Assembly (NCBI GenBank): GCA_963800285.1
Contig: CAWDAL010000014.1
Span: forward strand, 248,001 to 312,000
Direction of reading: 5' to 3'
DNA: 64,000 nt
Origin: DASUPK01 sp963800285
GTDB taxonomy: Bacteria; Actinomycetota; Thermoleophilia; Solirubrobacterales; 70-9
Numbering within the stretch: position 1 is the stretch's first letter; the number at the start of each line of letters is the position of its first letter. The notes beneath the pieces are model-generated. The model did not search any database. It saw nothing but the letters and a program-made list of their open reading frames with translations, and had not been told where the DNA came from. A program made the translations under genes and the position numbers. Positions 1 to 8,119 of this stretch are shown piece by piece.

Positions 1-69
1 AACGTCGAGGAAGTCGAAGATCTCCTCGCGCCGCTGGGGCACCTCGATCTCAACGGTCACCGGCTTCAT
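1..69 (-). CDS. SRPBCC-family protein, N-terminal fragment
   Basis: Only the first 23 codons lie in the window; the gene runs off the left edge. The peptide begins MKPVTVEIEVPQRREEIFDF, which matches the first strand and helix of SRPBCC (polyketide cyclase / AHSA1-like) lipid-binding proteins, where the motif usually reads 'v.v.aPpe.VFdfL.D'. Its ATG overlaps the TGA of the upstream epimerase as ATGA, so it is probably the fourth gene of the leftward operon that starts near 2874. The ligand is unknown. The family call rests on few residues. Confidence 0.6.
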   Translation of the reverse strand, partial: MKPVTVEIEVPQRREEIFDFLDV

Positions 70-1028
70 CTGCTGCCCACCTCGCCGAGAGCGGGCGCGG
101 AGGAGCGCGATCCGTAAGCGACCGCGAAGCCCTCACGCCAGCTCGGGTAGCGCAGGGTCCAGCCGAGCTCGCGCTTCGCCTTCGCGTTCGAGGCGCCGCG
201 GATGGTCGACTCCATCATCACCGTGGCTTCGCCACCGACCAGGCGCGCGAGCCATACCGGGAGCCGGCGCGGCGGCTTCGCGCCGAGCACCTCAGCGGCG
301 ACCGGGAGCCACTCGCGCACCGGCGCCGGATCGTCGTCGACGATGTTGTAGATCGCCGGGCCGTCGTGTTCGAGGGCGAGCACGGTCGCCGCGGCCGCGT
401 CGTCGAGGTGGATCCAGGAGAAGACGCCGTCTCCGTCGCCGACGATCGGGAACCGCCGCTTTCGAATCGGCTCGATCAGCCCGTCGTTTGCGGCGCCGTA
501 GAAGGCCCCGTAGCGAAGCGCGACGCCCCCCGCTGCGACGACCGCTTCGTCGAGGTAGTTCATCGCGGCGATCGTCTCGCGCATCCCCTTCACCGGAGTC
601 GGGTCGAGCGGATCGTCCTCGGTCTTTACGGGCCCACCCTCGCGCGCGTAGCGCCCGTAGCTGGCGCCGCTCTGCGCGACGAACCGTGGAACGCCCACCT
701 CGCGCGCCGCCGCGATCAGCGCGTCGGTGCCAGCGGTCCGAAGCCGGTTGGTCGCGACGAAGCCGCGATCGAGGTTCCGGGACAGCTTCACCTCTGCCAG
801 CGCGGTGGCCTCGTGGACGATCGCGTCGGGCCTCGCGTCCACGATCGCCATGCGCACGGCCTCGCGGTCGAGCAGGTCGAGCTCGAGCGGCTCGGCGCCC
901 TGCGCTCTCAGCCGCTCGGCGCTGGCAGGTGATCTGAACGTGCCGACCACCTCGTGTCCTGCGTCGATCAGCTGGGGGACGAGGCGGGTGCCGATCGCCC
1001 CGCTGGCTCCGGTGACGAAGACCTTCAT
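66..1028 (-). CDS. NAD(P)-dependent epimerase/dehydratase (extended/atypical SDR), 320 aa
   Basis: The Rossmann fold is clear: the N-terminus MKVFVTGASGAIG carries GxxGxxG at residues 7-13. A C-terminal half of the NAD-dependent epimerase type follows, with conserved segments 'FSWIHLDDAA', 'AKRELGW' and 'PSWREGF'. I cannot find the usual catalytic YxxxK, so the chemistry may differ from sugar epimerases. ATG 1028 was chosen over longer in-frame options because AGGAAAGGAG lies just upstream and because the ATG overlaps the preceding gene's TGA as ATGA. It is the third gene of an MFS/membrane-protein/epimerase/SRPBCC operon. A clear paralogue lies at 14523-15458. The substrate is unknown. Confidence 0.85.
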   Translation of the reverse strand: MKVFVTGASGAIGTRLVPQLIDAGHEVVGTFRSPASAERLRAQGAEPLELDLLDREAVRMAIVDARPDAIVHEATALAEVKLSRNLDRGFVATNRLRTAGTDALIAAAREVGVPRFVAQSGASYGRYAREGGPVKTEDDPLDPTPVKGMRETIAAMNYLDEAVVAAGGVALRYGAFYGAANDGLIEPIRKRRFPIVGDGDGVFSWIHLDDAAAATVLALEHDGPAIYNIVDDDPAPVREWLPVAAEVLGAKPPRRLPVWLARLVGGEATVMMESTIRGASNAKAKRELGWTLRYPSWREGFAVAYGSRSSAPALGEVGSR

Positions 1029-1327
1029 GCTGGCTCCTTTCCTGGATCGAATGCCGAATGCGTGAGCTGCGGCGATCCCGCGCCGCTGCGCGGGCGCAGG
1101 CCCCGCAGCAGCCGGACGGCGACCGCGACCGGTGCCGTGACCAGCGCGATCGCGACCAGCGGCAGCGCCAGTGCGAGCAGCGCGGCGCCAGTCAGAACGA
1201 GGATCGGTATCGACAGCGGGAAGACCCCGACCACGACAACCCCGAGGCCGACAGCCCACATCGAGAGCTCGTCGAACCCTTCGGGCCTCCTGCGTGCGAT
1301 GTCTTCGGATCCGTTCATCCGCCTCAT
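1025..1327 (-). CDS. small two-helix membrane protein, 100 aa
   Basis: A 100-residue protein squeezed between the MFS exporter and the epimerase. Its ATG shares one base with the exporter's stop (TGATG), and its own TGA overlaps the epimerase ATG (ATGA), so all three should be translated as a coupled set. After a charged N-terminus (MRRMNGSEDIARRRPEG) there are two hydrophobic stretches at about residues 23-45 and 47-70, then a polar tail. I recognise no family. A second ATG nine bases downstream (MNGSED) is possible. Its position suggests an accessory role to the exporter, which is inference only. Confidence 0.65.
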   Translation of the reverse strand: MRRMNGSEDIARRRPEGFDELSMWAVGLGVVVVGVFPLSIPILVLTGAALLALALPLVAIALVTAPVAVAVRLLRGLRPRSGAGSPQLTHSAFDPGKEPA

Positions 1328-2874
1328 CAAGTCTCGGTTTGCTCTTCGAAGAGGGACGGAGCGCGCTCCTCCCGCGTGACATGCGCATCGCGCGGAGCAC
1401 GCCAGAGGACGAAGACCGCCGCGACGGCGACCGAGGCTGCGGCGATCACCATCGCCAGGCCGAGGCCGTCCACGAAGGCGTCCTGCGCGGTCGAGGCGAG
1501 GGTCGCGCCCTGGGGTCCGATCCGATCGGCGATCGCGAGTGCCGCGGGCAGCGCGTCCTTCGCGTGGTCCGCGAACTGGGCGGGCAGATGGGTGGTGGCC
1601 CCCTCGACACCCGACTGGTAGCGGCCAGTGAGCGCGCTGCCCAGGACCGCGATCCCGAGCGCGCCGCCCACCTCGCGCGCCAGATCGTTGACCGCCGAGG
1701 CCACGCCCTGCTTCGCCTTCGGCAGCGAGGAGACGATCGCCGTGGTCGCCGGCGTCGTGGCGAGCGCCATCCCTACGCCCAGGGGAACCAACCCGGCCAG
1801 CAGCAGCCAGTAGCTCGAGACGCGGTCCGCCGTGGAGAGCACGAAGAACCCGCCGGACATGAGCACAAGCCCGACGGGTGCGACAAGCGCCGGACCGAAG
1901 TGCTCCAGCAGCTTCGGCACCCGCGGCGAGAGGCCCATCATCGCGACGGCCAGCGGCGCCAAGGCGATCCCGGCGACGAGGGGCGAGTACCCCAGGACGA
2001 ACTGGACGTACTGGAGCATCACGAAGATGAAGCCGAAGAACGCGAAGAACTGGACCGTGATCGAGAGCGTCCCGGCGCCGAAGCCGCGCAGGCGGAAGAG
2101 GCGCGGATCGAGCAGAGGCTGCTCGCGGCGGAGCTCCCAGCGGACGAAGCCCGCCAGCAGGACCAGGGCAACCGCGAAGGCGCCGAGGGTGAGCGAGTCG
2201 GTCCAACCCCGATCCGGACCCTCGATGATCGCGTAGACCAGCGTGGCGAGCCCGGCCGCCGAGATCACCCCGCCGGTGACGTCGAGCCGGGTCCCCTCCG
2301 CCGTCGAGTTCGGAGCGAGCCGCACAGCGGCGACGAAGGCGACGAACCCAAGGACGGCGCTGAAGCCGAAGATCGAGTCCCAGGCGAAGACCTCGAGCAG
2401 GGCGCCGGAGGCGAGCAGCCCGAGCAGGGCGCTGCCACCTGCGACCCCGGCCCAGATCGAGACGGCGCGGTCGCGCTCATCTGCTGGGAAGACGTTCGTG
2501 ATGATCGAGAGGGTCGCCGGCATGATCGCCGCGGCGCCGAGCCCCATCACTGCCCTTACGGCGATCAGCGCGCCGGGACTGTCGATGAGAAGGGCGGCGC
2601 CGGCCGCGCCTGAGAACACGACCAGCCCGCCCAATAGGAGGTGCCGCCGACCGAACGCGTCCCCCAACGCGCCGGCCAGGAGCAGGAGCCCGGCGAAGAC
2701 GACGGCGTAGGCGTCCACCACCCACTGCAGCTGCGTCTGGGTGGCGTGAAGATCTCGAGCCAGATCGGGGAGCGCCACGTTGAGCGAGGAGACGGCGCTG
2801 ACCACGGTTCCGAGCGACAGGCACATCGCCGCGAGAACCAGATTGCGATTTACGTCCGCTGCTTGCCTTCTCAT
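1327..2874 (-). CDS. MFS drug exporter, DHA2 (EmrB/QacA, 14-TM) type
   Basis: 515 residues, the usual size of 14-helix DHA2 transporters. The N-terminus has the typical 'LNVALPDLARDLHATQTQLQWVVDAYAV' type start of the family (quoted in part: LQWVVDAYAV), and motif A-like GALGDAFGRR follows helix 2. Members export drugs or toxic metabolites by proton antiport. The gene faces a TetR regulator (2978) across about 100 bp containing an inverted repeat. A TATAGC box at 2897-2902 on this strand could be its -10 element, with a G-rich stretch before the ATG. It heads a coupled operon with the small membrane protein, epimerase and SRPBCC protein, suggesting export linked to modification of the same compound. 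A second DHA2 exporter is at 38922-40478. Confidence 0.9.
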   Translation of the reverse strand: MRRQAADVNRNLVLAAMCLSLGTVVSAVSSLNVALPDLARDLHATQTQLQWVVDAYAVVFAGLLLLAGALGDAFGRRHLLLGGLVVFSGAAGAALLIDSPGALIAVRAVMGLGAAAIMPATLSIITNVFPADERDRAVSIWAGVAGGSALLGLLASGALLEVFAWDSIFGFSAVLGFVAFVAAVRLAPNSTAEGTRLDVTGGVISAAGLATLVYAIIEGPDRGWTDSLTLGAFAVALVLLAGFVRWELRREQPLLDPRLFRLRGFGAGTLSITVQFFAFFGFIFVMLQYVQFVLGYSPLVAGIALAPLAVAMMGLSPRVPKLLEHFGPALVAPVGLVLMSGGFFVLSTADRVSSYWLLLAGLVPLGVGMALATTPATTAIVSSLPKAKQGVASAVNDLAREVGGALGIAVLGSALTGRYQSGVEGATTHLPAQFADHAKDALPAALAIADRIGPQGATLASTAQDAFVDGLGLAMVIAAASVAVAAVFVLWRAPRDAHVTREERAPSLFEEQTET

Positions 2875-2918
2875 CTGGGGCGACCCCCCGGTCGGCTATA
2901 GTTCTACATCGTTGACTT

Positions 2919-2941
2919 AACGGCGTTGACTTTACGCCGTT
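2919..2941. promoter_or_regulatory. inverted repeat, likely TetR operator
   Basis: AACGGCGT (2919-2926) and ACGCCGTT (2934-2941) are perfect complements around a 7-base spacer. The site lies in the gap between the divergent exporter and TetR genes, and GTTGA repeats flank it at 2911 and 2926. The position fits an operator controlling both genes. Confidence 0.6.
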
Positions 2942-2977
2942 GAATTTATTTGTCAAGGGATCAAAGGAATTTTTTTC

Positions 2978-3595
2978 GTGAGCCCACACACACCCAGGAA
3001 GACGAAGACCCCCCGCACCGGCCGGCGTCCGGGCGAGAGCACGTCGCGAGACGAGATCCTCAAGGCCGCCCGGGAGCTGTTCGCCGCGCAGGGCTACCAG
3101 GCGGCGACGATGCGAGCGATCGCCTCGAAGGCGGGGGTCGACGCCTCTCTCATCGTCCATTTCTTCGGCAACAAGGTGAACCTCCTCACCCAGGCGATCG
3201 ACTGGCCCTTCGATCCTGAGGTCGCGATGCCGGCGCTGCTCGAGAACGGGCGGCGCAACGTCGGCAGGGCGCTGGCCGAGCTGGCAATCAGGACGTGGGA
3301 CGAGGATGGGACGCGGCACCCGGTCTTCACCCTGCTCCGGGCCGGGATGACCGAGCCGGACGCAGCCGAGATGCTGCGCAAGTTCATGCTGGAGCGGCTC
3401 TACTCGCCGCTGATGGAGCGACTTGGGTCAGACCAGCCGGAGCGCCGCGCCAGCCTCGCCGTCTCCCAGATCATCGGGGTGGGCATGGGCCGGTACGTCC
3501 TCAAGTTCGATGGCCTGGCGGATGCGAAGTCGGAGGACGTCATCGACTGGCTCGCCCCCAGCCTGCAGCGCTACCTGACCGGCAGGCTGGACTAG
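2978..3595 (+). CDS. TetR/AcrR-family transcriptional regulator
   Basis: 205 residues. The N-terminal helix-turn-helix is standard: 'EILKAARELFAAQGYQAATM', then 'IASKAGVDASLIVHFFGNK' as recognition region. The C-terminal ligand pocket is unassigned. It starts at GTG 2978 with AAAGGAA about ten bases upstream. It is transcribed away from the MFS operon and probably represses it through the repeat at 2919-2941. Its stop TAG and the stop of the convergent flavoprotein share the palindrome CTAG at 3592-3595. Confidence 0.9.
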   Translation: MSPHTPRKTKTPRTGRRPGESTSRDEILKAARELFAAQGYQAATMRAIASKAGVDASLIVHFFGNKVNLLTQAIDWPFDPEVAMPALLENGRRNVGRALAELAIRTWDEDGTRHPVFTLLRAGMTEPDAAEMLRKFMLERLYSPLMERLGSDQPERRASLAVSQIIGVGMGRYVLKFDGLADAKSEDVIDWLAPSLQRYLTGRLD

Positions 3596-5196
3596 CCGGC
3601 GACCGGCGCAGGCACGCCCGCGTCCTCGAGCACGGCCATCGCCGCATTTCGGCCGTTGAGCGCGATCACGGAACCGGCCGGGTGCGTGGCCGCCCCGCAG
3701 AGGTAGAGGCCCTCCACCGGCGTTCGCGACTCAAGGCGCCGGTCCCACATCTGGTCGGGGAGGGTCTCGCCCTGGAAGATGTTGCCGCCGGTCAGCCCGA
3801 TCCGCTCCTCGATGTCGGGCGGGCCGAGGACCTCGAACTCCGCGACGCACTCGCGGACGTTGGGGGCGTAGGTCTGGATCGCGTCGAACACCAGCTCGCC
3901 GATCTCGTCGCGTCGGGAATCCCAGTCGCCGTCCCCGAGGTCGTACGGCGTGTACTGCGCGAAGGCGCTCATCACGTTCGCGCCGGGCGGCGCGACACTC
4001 GGGTCATAGGCCGTCTGGAAGTAGAGCTCGGCGAAGCCGATCCGCGGCTCGCCGCGTTTGCAGGCCTCGAAGGCCTCCTGGGCTCGATCCAGGCCCGGCG
4101 TGATCGTGACCATCGCCCGGTGCGGCTCCACCTCGCCCGCCGCGGTGAAGGCCGGAAGCCGGGTCAGCGCCGCGTTCACCTTGACCACCGGCGAGCGCAC
4201 CTCCCAGGCGGCGAGGCGCTCGCGGTAGTCCGGGGGCACCGCATCCTCGGGCAGCATGCCCAGGACCCGCTTCGGGTCCGCGTTGCCGATCACCGTGCGG
4301 GCCCGGATCAGCTCCCCCGACTCGAGCTCCACCCCCTCCCCCGGCGCGATCCGCGCCACCGGCACGCCCGTTGCGAGCACCGCGCCGGCCTCCTGCGCCG
4401 CCTCCGCGATCGCGAAGGAGACCTGCCCCATGCCGCCGCGGACGTAGCCCCACGACCCGCCGTGCCCGTCCACCTCACCCATCCCGTGCATCAGGTGGAC
4501 CGAGGCGGTGCCCGGGTCCCTCGGCCCGGCCCACTCGCCGATCACGCCCTGGCCGAACAGGGCGTCCATCAGGCGCTCGTCGGAGACGTAGCGGGCGAGG
4601 GTCTCCGCGATCGGCTCCTCGAAGACGATCGAGATCAGCTCCTCGTCGCCGAGGATCTCCTCGATCCGCTCGCGGCCGGGCGACGGCCCGCGCCAGAGAT
4701 CGCCCGCGGGCCCGGCCCGGAGCAGCCGCCGGATCCGGTCGAAGGTCTCCTCGTAGGCCAGGGCGCCGCGGATGTTGGACTCCGAGAAGCCGTTGGCGCG
4801 CATGTGTGCCTCGGTGTCGCGGTCGTCGAGGAACTGCGCGAAGGAGGTGCCGTCATCGAACGGGCACCAGAGGTTGGGATCGGCCGGCGTCACCTGGTAG
4901 CCGTGGGAGGGCAGGTCGAGCTCGTCGATCACGAGCTGGGCGAGCAGGCCGACCACGTAGGCGCAGGGGCTGACCAGGAAGCGCTCGTCGGAGAAGGGCT
5001 GCTCCAGCGTGCAGGCTCCGCCAAGCCGCTCCCGTCGCTCCAGCACCAGCACCGACTGCCCGGCCCGCGCCAGGTAGGCCGCCGCGGTCAGCCCGTTGTG
5101 CCCGCCGCCGACGACGACCGCGTCCCAGTCGCGCGCCGCCAGCTCCGCGACCGGTGCGGATAGCCCGACTCGGCCGAGGAGGCTGGAGACGTCCAT
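3592..5196 (-). CDS. FAD-dependent NAD(P)-binding oxidoreductase, phytoene-desaturase/PYROXD2-like
   Basis: 534 residues. A dinucleotide-binding VVVGGGHNGLTAAAYLARAG starts near residue 27, followed by LERRERLGGA, as in CrtI/PYROXD2 flavoproteins. A C-terminal FAD-contact segment GLYLCGAATHPAGSV lies near residue 500. Enzymes of this superfamily desaturate or isomerise polyenes, but this branch is largely uncharacterised, so no substrate is named. No Shine-Dalgarno is visible. A TAGGGT box ends six bases before the ATG, so the message may be leaderless. No carotenoid genes adjoin it. It converges on the TetR gene with a 4-base stop overlap. Confidence 0.85.
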   Translation of the reverse strand: MDVSSLLGRVGLSAPVAELAARDWDAVVVGGGHNGLTAAAYLARAGQSVLVLERRERLGGACTLEQPFSDERFLVSPCAYVVGLLAQLVIDELDLPSHGYQVTPADPNLWCPFDDGTSFAQFLDDRDTEAHMRANGFSESNIRGALAYEETFDRIRRLLRAGPAGDLWRGPSPGRERIEEILGDEELISIVFEEPIAETLARYVSDERLMDALFGQGVIGEWAGPRDPGTASVHLMHGMGEVDGHGGSWGYVRGGMGQVSFAIAEAAQEAGAVLATGVPVARIAPGEGVELESGELIRARTVIGNADPKRVLGMLPEDAVPPDYRERLAAWEVRSPVVKVNAALTRLPAFTAAGEVEPHRAMVTITPGLDRAQEAFEACKRGEPRIGFAELYFQTAYDPSVAPPGANVMSAFAQYTPYDLGDGDWDSRRDEIGELVFDAIQTYAPNVRECVAEFEVLGPPDIEERIGLTGGNIFQGETLPDQMWDRRLESRTPVEGLYLCGAATHPAGSVIALNGRNAAMAVLEDAGVPAPVAG

Positions 5197-5202
5197 GGGT
5201 GC

Positions 5203-5208
5203 ACCCTA
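5203..5208 (-). promoter_or_regulatory. putative -10 box (TAGGGT) for a leaderless start
   Basis: TAGGGT on the minus strand ends 6 bases before the ATG at 5196. No Shine-Dalgarno is visible between them. Confidence 0.4.
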
Positions 5209-5209
5209 G

Positions 5210-5302
5210 CCCGGCGGCGACATCCCGTTCACCTTCTACTGCCCGTCCTTCAGCACGAGCTTCGGCAACTGCGCGGGGAAGTCCAGCGGCAACCCGGCCT
5301 AA
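5210..5302 (+). pseudogene. possible remnant of a protein C-terminus
   Basis: In this gap one + frame reads GGDIPFTFYCPSFSTSFG and continues to a TAA at 5300-5302. It has the codon bias of real coding sequence (C/G at nearly every third position) and two cysteines, but no start: a TAG lies just before it at 5207. It looks like the broken-off end of a gene. The parent family is not recognised. It could also be chance. Confidence 0.25.
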
Positions 5303-5398
5303 CCTCGCCCGCAACTAGCTACGGCCCCCGTCGGGCCCGCCTCCCTCTCGCGCATTGGAGAAGCGAGCGCGAGGCAGTCGCAGAATGCCGCCCCGGAT

Positions 5399-6865
5399 TC
5401 ATCGAGCTCCTGAAAGCTCGAAGCCGGATGGCCCATCGGGTTCGCCATCGCGAGGGCCGAGGCCCGCGAGCCCGGCCATTGCGGCGATGCCGGGGCCGAC
5501 GGCGGCGCGGAAGCGCGCTGACGCGGCCGCCAGATCGTCGTCGACGGCCTGTCCGGGGGGGACGCGCGCGGGATTCAGCGCCACGCCGTCGGTCCACTCC
5601 TTGATATCGGGCTCGGCGCCAAACGCGAGTGATGCACGGCCGCCCAGGACCTGCATCACCGCCCAATCGGTGGGTGTGTTCGAAAGCGGCGACGGGGGGC
5701 ACACTCGGTTCTTCTCGGCATCGTCCTCGCGGGTTGCCTCCACGTACCCGACCAGTGCCGCGGCGAGGCAAGGGAAACCCGCCCTGACCGGCTGGATCGT
5801 GATCCCCTCGTCGCTCCAGATCGGGATCAGCGGCGGATACTGCAGCCCGGACGCGGCGCAGTGGACGACCACCGCGTCCCTGTGGATCGCCGCATCGCCG
5901 TCGTCCAGTTCGATCCGCCCGGGCGCGATCTGTCGGACATGTCCGAGCCGGACCACTCGCTCGATGCTGCGCAACAGGTCGAGCTCCCACCGGGCAAGCG
6001 TCGGTGTCTTCGCCATCGTCGGCGTCACCGTGGGGTCGATGCGGAGCATCACCCCAGCGGCCTCCATTCGCAGGAAGAGGTCATCCGGGGAGGAGGCCGC
6101 GGATGCCGCCTCCATGACGTCGGCAGCCATCCCGATGAACACGGCGGGGTCGGGCTGGAGGACCGCGCGGTCGAACATCCACGGCTCGCGGGGGCGAACC
6201 CAGCAGATCGAATCCGGGCCGACGCCGCTTTCGAGCAGCCAGACGCAGGCGTCGGTTGCCGTCTTCCCGGACCCGACGATCACGAACTCCCCTGGTGCCG
6301 TTTCCAGTCTCGGTAGCTCGTTGACGGGCAGTACCCGGACCCCGTCGGCGACACCGAAGGGCGGCTCGGTGATGGCGGGGATCTCGGGGGCGAGGTAGCG
6401 GGCGTCGACGATCCTGCAATCCGGCCCGGCCTGGTAACGCTCTCCGGTCAAGCGGGAGACGAACGAGCCGTCACCCAGGTACTCGCAGTTCGGGTGGAAC
6501 TCCACCCGGCCCGACGCCACCAGTAGCTCCGCCAGCACCCGCTGGTAGTAGGCGCAGATCTCCGCAGCGCTCGCCCGTTCGTGCAGGCCGGCCTCGGGGC
6601 CCTCGCTCTGGATCGACTCGGAACCCAGCACCGTCGAGGCCACTCCGTAGAACGAAGACGCCTGGTGCAGCCGCACGAACGGGTATGCGTCCAGCCAATG
6701 GCCGCCGGGTCCGTGCCGACGATCGACCAGAGCGACCTGCGCGTCCGCATGCCCGATCAGGGCGTCGGCGAAAGCCATGCCCGACGCGCCGGCTCCGACC
6801 ACCAAGTAATCAGCCTCGAGCGCACGCGCCATCGGGGCATTCAACCATGCGTTCTCCTCCGACAT
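5399..6865 (-). CDS. FAD/NAD(P)-dependent oxidoreductase (FMO-like flavoprotein)
   Basis: About 488 residues. An FAD site YLVVGAGASGM lies near residue 20 and a second Rossmann motif FVIVGSGKTATDA near 200, the two-dinucleotide layout of flavin monooxygenase-like enzymes. HGPGGHWLDAYPFVRLHQAS follows the first. No Baeyer-Villiger fingerprint is seen. The first residues MSEENAWLNAP are odd: the start region is a copy of the start of the SnoaL-like genes upstream, and the natural enzyme start is probably the later Met of 'MARALEADYLVVG'. It is the last gene of the SnoaL array, with only TAG-GTG before the ATG. The array and this enzyme may act on one substrate. Confidence 0.8.
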   Translation of the reverse strand: MSEENAWLNAPMARALEADYLVVGAGASGMAFADALIGHADAQVALVDRRHGPGGHWLDAYPFVRLHQASSFYGVASTVLGSESIQSEGPEAGLHERASAAEICAYYQRVLAELLVASGRVEFHPNCEYLGDGSFVSRLTGERYQAGPDCRIVDARYLAPEIPAITEPPFGVADGVRVLPVNELPRLETAPGEFVIVGSGKTATDACVWLLESGVGPDSICWVRPREPWMFDRAVLQPDPAVFIGMAADVMEAASAASSPDDLFLRMEAAGVMLRIDPTVTPTMAKTPTLARWELDLLRSIERVVRLGHVRQIAPGRIELDDGDAAIHRDAVVVHCAASGLQYPPLIPIWSDEGITIQPVRAGFPCLAAALVGYVEATREDDAEKNRVCPPSPLSNTPTDWAVMQVLGGRASLAFGAEPDIKEWTDGVALNPARVPPGQAVDDDLAAASARFRAAVGPGIAAMAGLAGLGPRDGEPDGPSGFELSGAR

Positions 6866-6898
6866 CACCTACTCCGACAGCCCGGCGGCTTCGAGGGC
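6851..6898 (-). repeat. SnoaL-array junction repeat, copy 1
   Basis: A 48-bp block holding the end of one gene (...AAGLSE, TAG) and the start of the next (ATG TCG GAG GAG AAC). It recurs at 7265, 7670 and 8072. The GGAG of the final Ser-Glu codons can serve as Shine-Dalgarno for the next ATG. This copy leads into the flavoprotein. Confidence 0.75.
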
Positions 6899-7279
6899 GT
6901 GCTGCCGAGTCCAGAAGGCCTGGCGCCTTGTGATCAGGCCCTCCGCGAACCAGAGCACCTGCCAGATCTGGAGCTCCGCCGGCACGCCGCTGCCCCTGCC
7001 GCGGGCCTTTGCGCGCAGCCCGACCAACACCCGGTCATCGCCCGCTTCGGTGATCTCTTCGACCACGCCGTGGATGCTCTCCCAGGTTTCCGATCCAAGC
7101 AGCTGCTCGAAGAACTCTCGCACCCCCGCTCGTCCGCGGTAGATCGCTCCGAGGCCCACCATCTCGGGGTTCGTCTCCCATTCGACGTCGGGGCTGACGA
7201 CAGCTACGAAGGCGTCCGCGTCGCGGCGGTTCAGGGCCTCCACTGCCTTCAGGATGGCGTCGATGTTCTCCTCTGACAT
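6869..7279 (-). CDS. SnoaL/NTF2-like protein, array member 4
   Basis: 136 residues. It begins MSEENIDAILKAVEALNRRD and ends ALEAAGLSE, with the alpha+beta cone signature of SnoaL-like/NTF2-like proteins ('AIYRGRAGVREFFEQL' mid-protein, 'GRGSGVPAELQ' later). Some family members are polyketide cyclases or isomerases; many have no known activity. It is separated from its upstream paralogue and from the downstream flavoprotein by only three bases each. The GGAG inside its own last codons precedes the flavoprotein start. Confidence 0.8.
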   Translation of the reverse strand: MSEENIDAILKAVEALNRRDADAFVAVVSPDVEWETNPEMVGLGAIYRGRAGVREFFEQLLGSETWESIHGVVEEITEAGDDRVLVGLRAKARGRGSGVPAELQIWQVLWFAEGLITRRQAFWTRQHALEAAGLSE

Positions 7280-7312
7280 CGCCTACTCCGCCAGCCCGGC
7301 GGCATCGAGGGC
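7265..7312 (-). repeat. SnoaL-array junction repeat, copy 2
   Basis: Same 48-bp stop/start block as at 6851, joining array members 3 and 4. Confidence 0.75.
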
Positions 7313-7684
7313 ATCCGCTTTCGATTGAAAGAGCTTGACGTTTTGCACCTTTCGATCCCTGACTGTCCAGAGCTGGGCGCCGGAGGCATCCACTTCGATT
7401 CCACTTCCACGACCGCGCGCCCGGAAGTGGGTCACAACCAGCACCTGGGACGAGTCCAGCTCGATGATCTCTCTTTCGTCCCAGTGCATCGCCTCGAATG
7501 CCTCGAGAAAAGACATCCAGAACTTCCTGACCTCTTCTTTGCCTCGGTGGACTCCCTTTGCAGGACCGATCGAGTTCGACCAGTCCATGGCGATGTCATC
7601 CGACGCGCTCTCCAGCGCACCTTCTACATCCCGGCGGTTCCACAACTCGATCGTCCGGCGCACCATCTCGACGTCCTCCGACAT
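7283..7684 (-). CDS. SnoaL/NTF2-like protein, array member 3
   Basis: 133 residues, beginning MSEDVEMVRRTIELWNRRD and ending ALDAAGLAE. The fold-specific segment 'VHRGKEEVRKFW' and the strand pair around 'HFRARGRGSGIEV' match the SnoaL-like family. Internal sequence differs strongly from the neighbours although both ends are conserved, so this is an old duplication with preserved junctions. Function unknown. Confidence 0.8.
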   Translation of the reverse strand: MSEDVEMVRRTIELWNRRDVEGALESASDDIAMDWSNSIGPAKGVHRGKEEVRKFWMSFLEAFEAMHWDEREIIELDSSQVLVVTHFRARGRGSGIEVDASGAQLWTVRDRKVQNVKLFQSKADALDAAGLAE

Positions 7685-7717
7685 CGCCTACTCCGACAGC
7701 CCGGCGGCTTCCAGGCC
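7670..7717 (-). repeat. SnoaL-array junction repeat, copy 3
   Basis: Same stop/start block as at 6851, joining array members 2 and 3, with a few substitutions. Confidence 0.75.
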
Positions 7718-8086
7718 CTCGACATGGCTGAGCCAGGCCCGTGCTTCGACGCACTTCCCGTTGTGCCAGGTGTGGAGGGTCGCAACCTCCTGGTCGAGCT
7801 CGATCCCGCTGGCGAACCTGAACCAAGCATGACCCACGCCGAGCACCTGATCGCCGAGGTCGTGAACCTCCGTGTACTCCACGTGGCTCTCCTCGGCGAA
7901 CTCCGCCAGGTCTTCGAAGTACTGACGCATTTCTGGGTGGCCGCGATAGGTACGTCCCTCTGTGATTCCTTCGAGCGGCGGGTACCACACCCCCACGGGA
8001 TCCCAAAGCGCGATCAGGGCTTCGACGTCACGCCGGCTCCACGCATCGACCAAACGCAGGCTCAGCTCGACGTTCCCCTCCGACAT
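7688..8086 (-). CDS. SnoaL/NTF2-like protein, array member 2
   Basis: 132 residues, beginning MSEGNVELSLRLVDAWSRRD and ending GLEAAGLSE. 'TYRGHPEMRQYFEDLAEF' is the family's typical central helix. It is the most divergent of the four in the middle and lacks the GRGSG strand motif of members 3 and 4. The stop-to-start gap is three bases on each side. No catalytic residues can be assigned from sequence alone. Confidence 0.8.
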   Translation of the reverse strand: MSEGNVELSLRLVDAWSRRDVEALIALWDPVGVWYPPLEGITEGRTYRGHPEMRQYFEDLAEFAEESHVEYTEVHDLGDQVLGVGHAWFRFASGIELDQEVATLHTWHNGKCVEARAWLSHVEGLEAAGLSE

Positions 8087-8119
8087 CGCCTACTCCCGGA
8101 GCCCGGCGGCTTCGAGGGC
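8072..8119 (-). repeat. SnoaL-array junction repeat, copy 4
   Basis: Same stop/start block as at 6851, joining array members 1 and 2; the most diverged copy around the stop codon. Confidence 0.7.

Noticed and set aside
3295..5163. 622-codon open frame on the + strand
   Set aside because: It lies antisense to the well-supported flavoprotein at 3592-5196, its protein is low-complexity Arg/Ala/Gly, and it matches no fold. High GC makes such long frames common.
5335..5385. terminator for the flavoprotein at 5399
   Set aside because: The TCGCGC/GCGCGA arms are interrupted by bulges; too imperfect to call.
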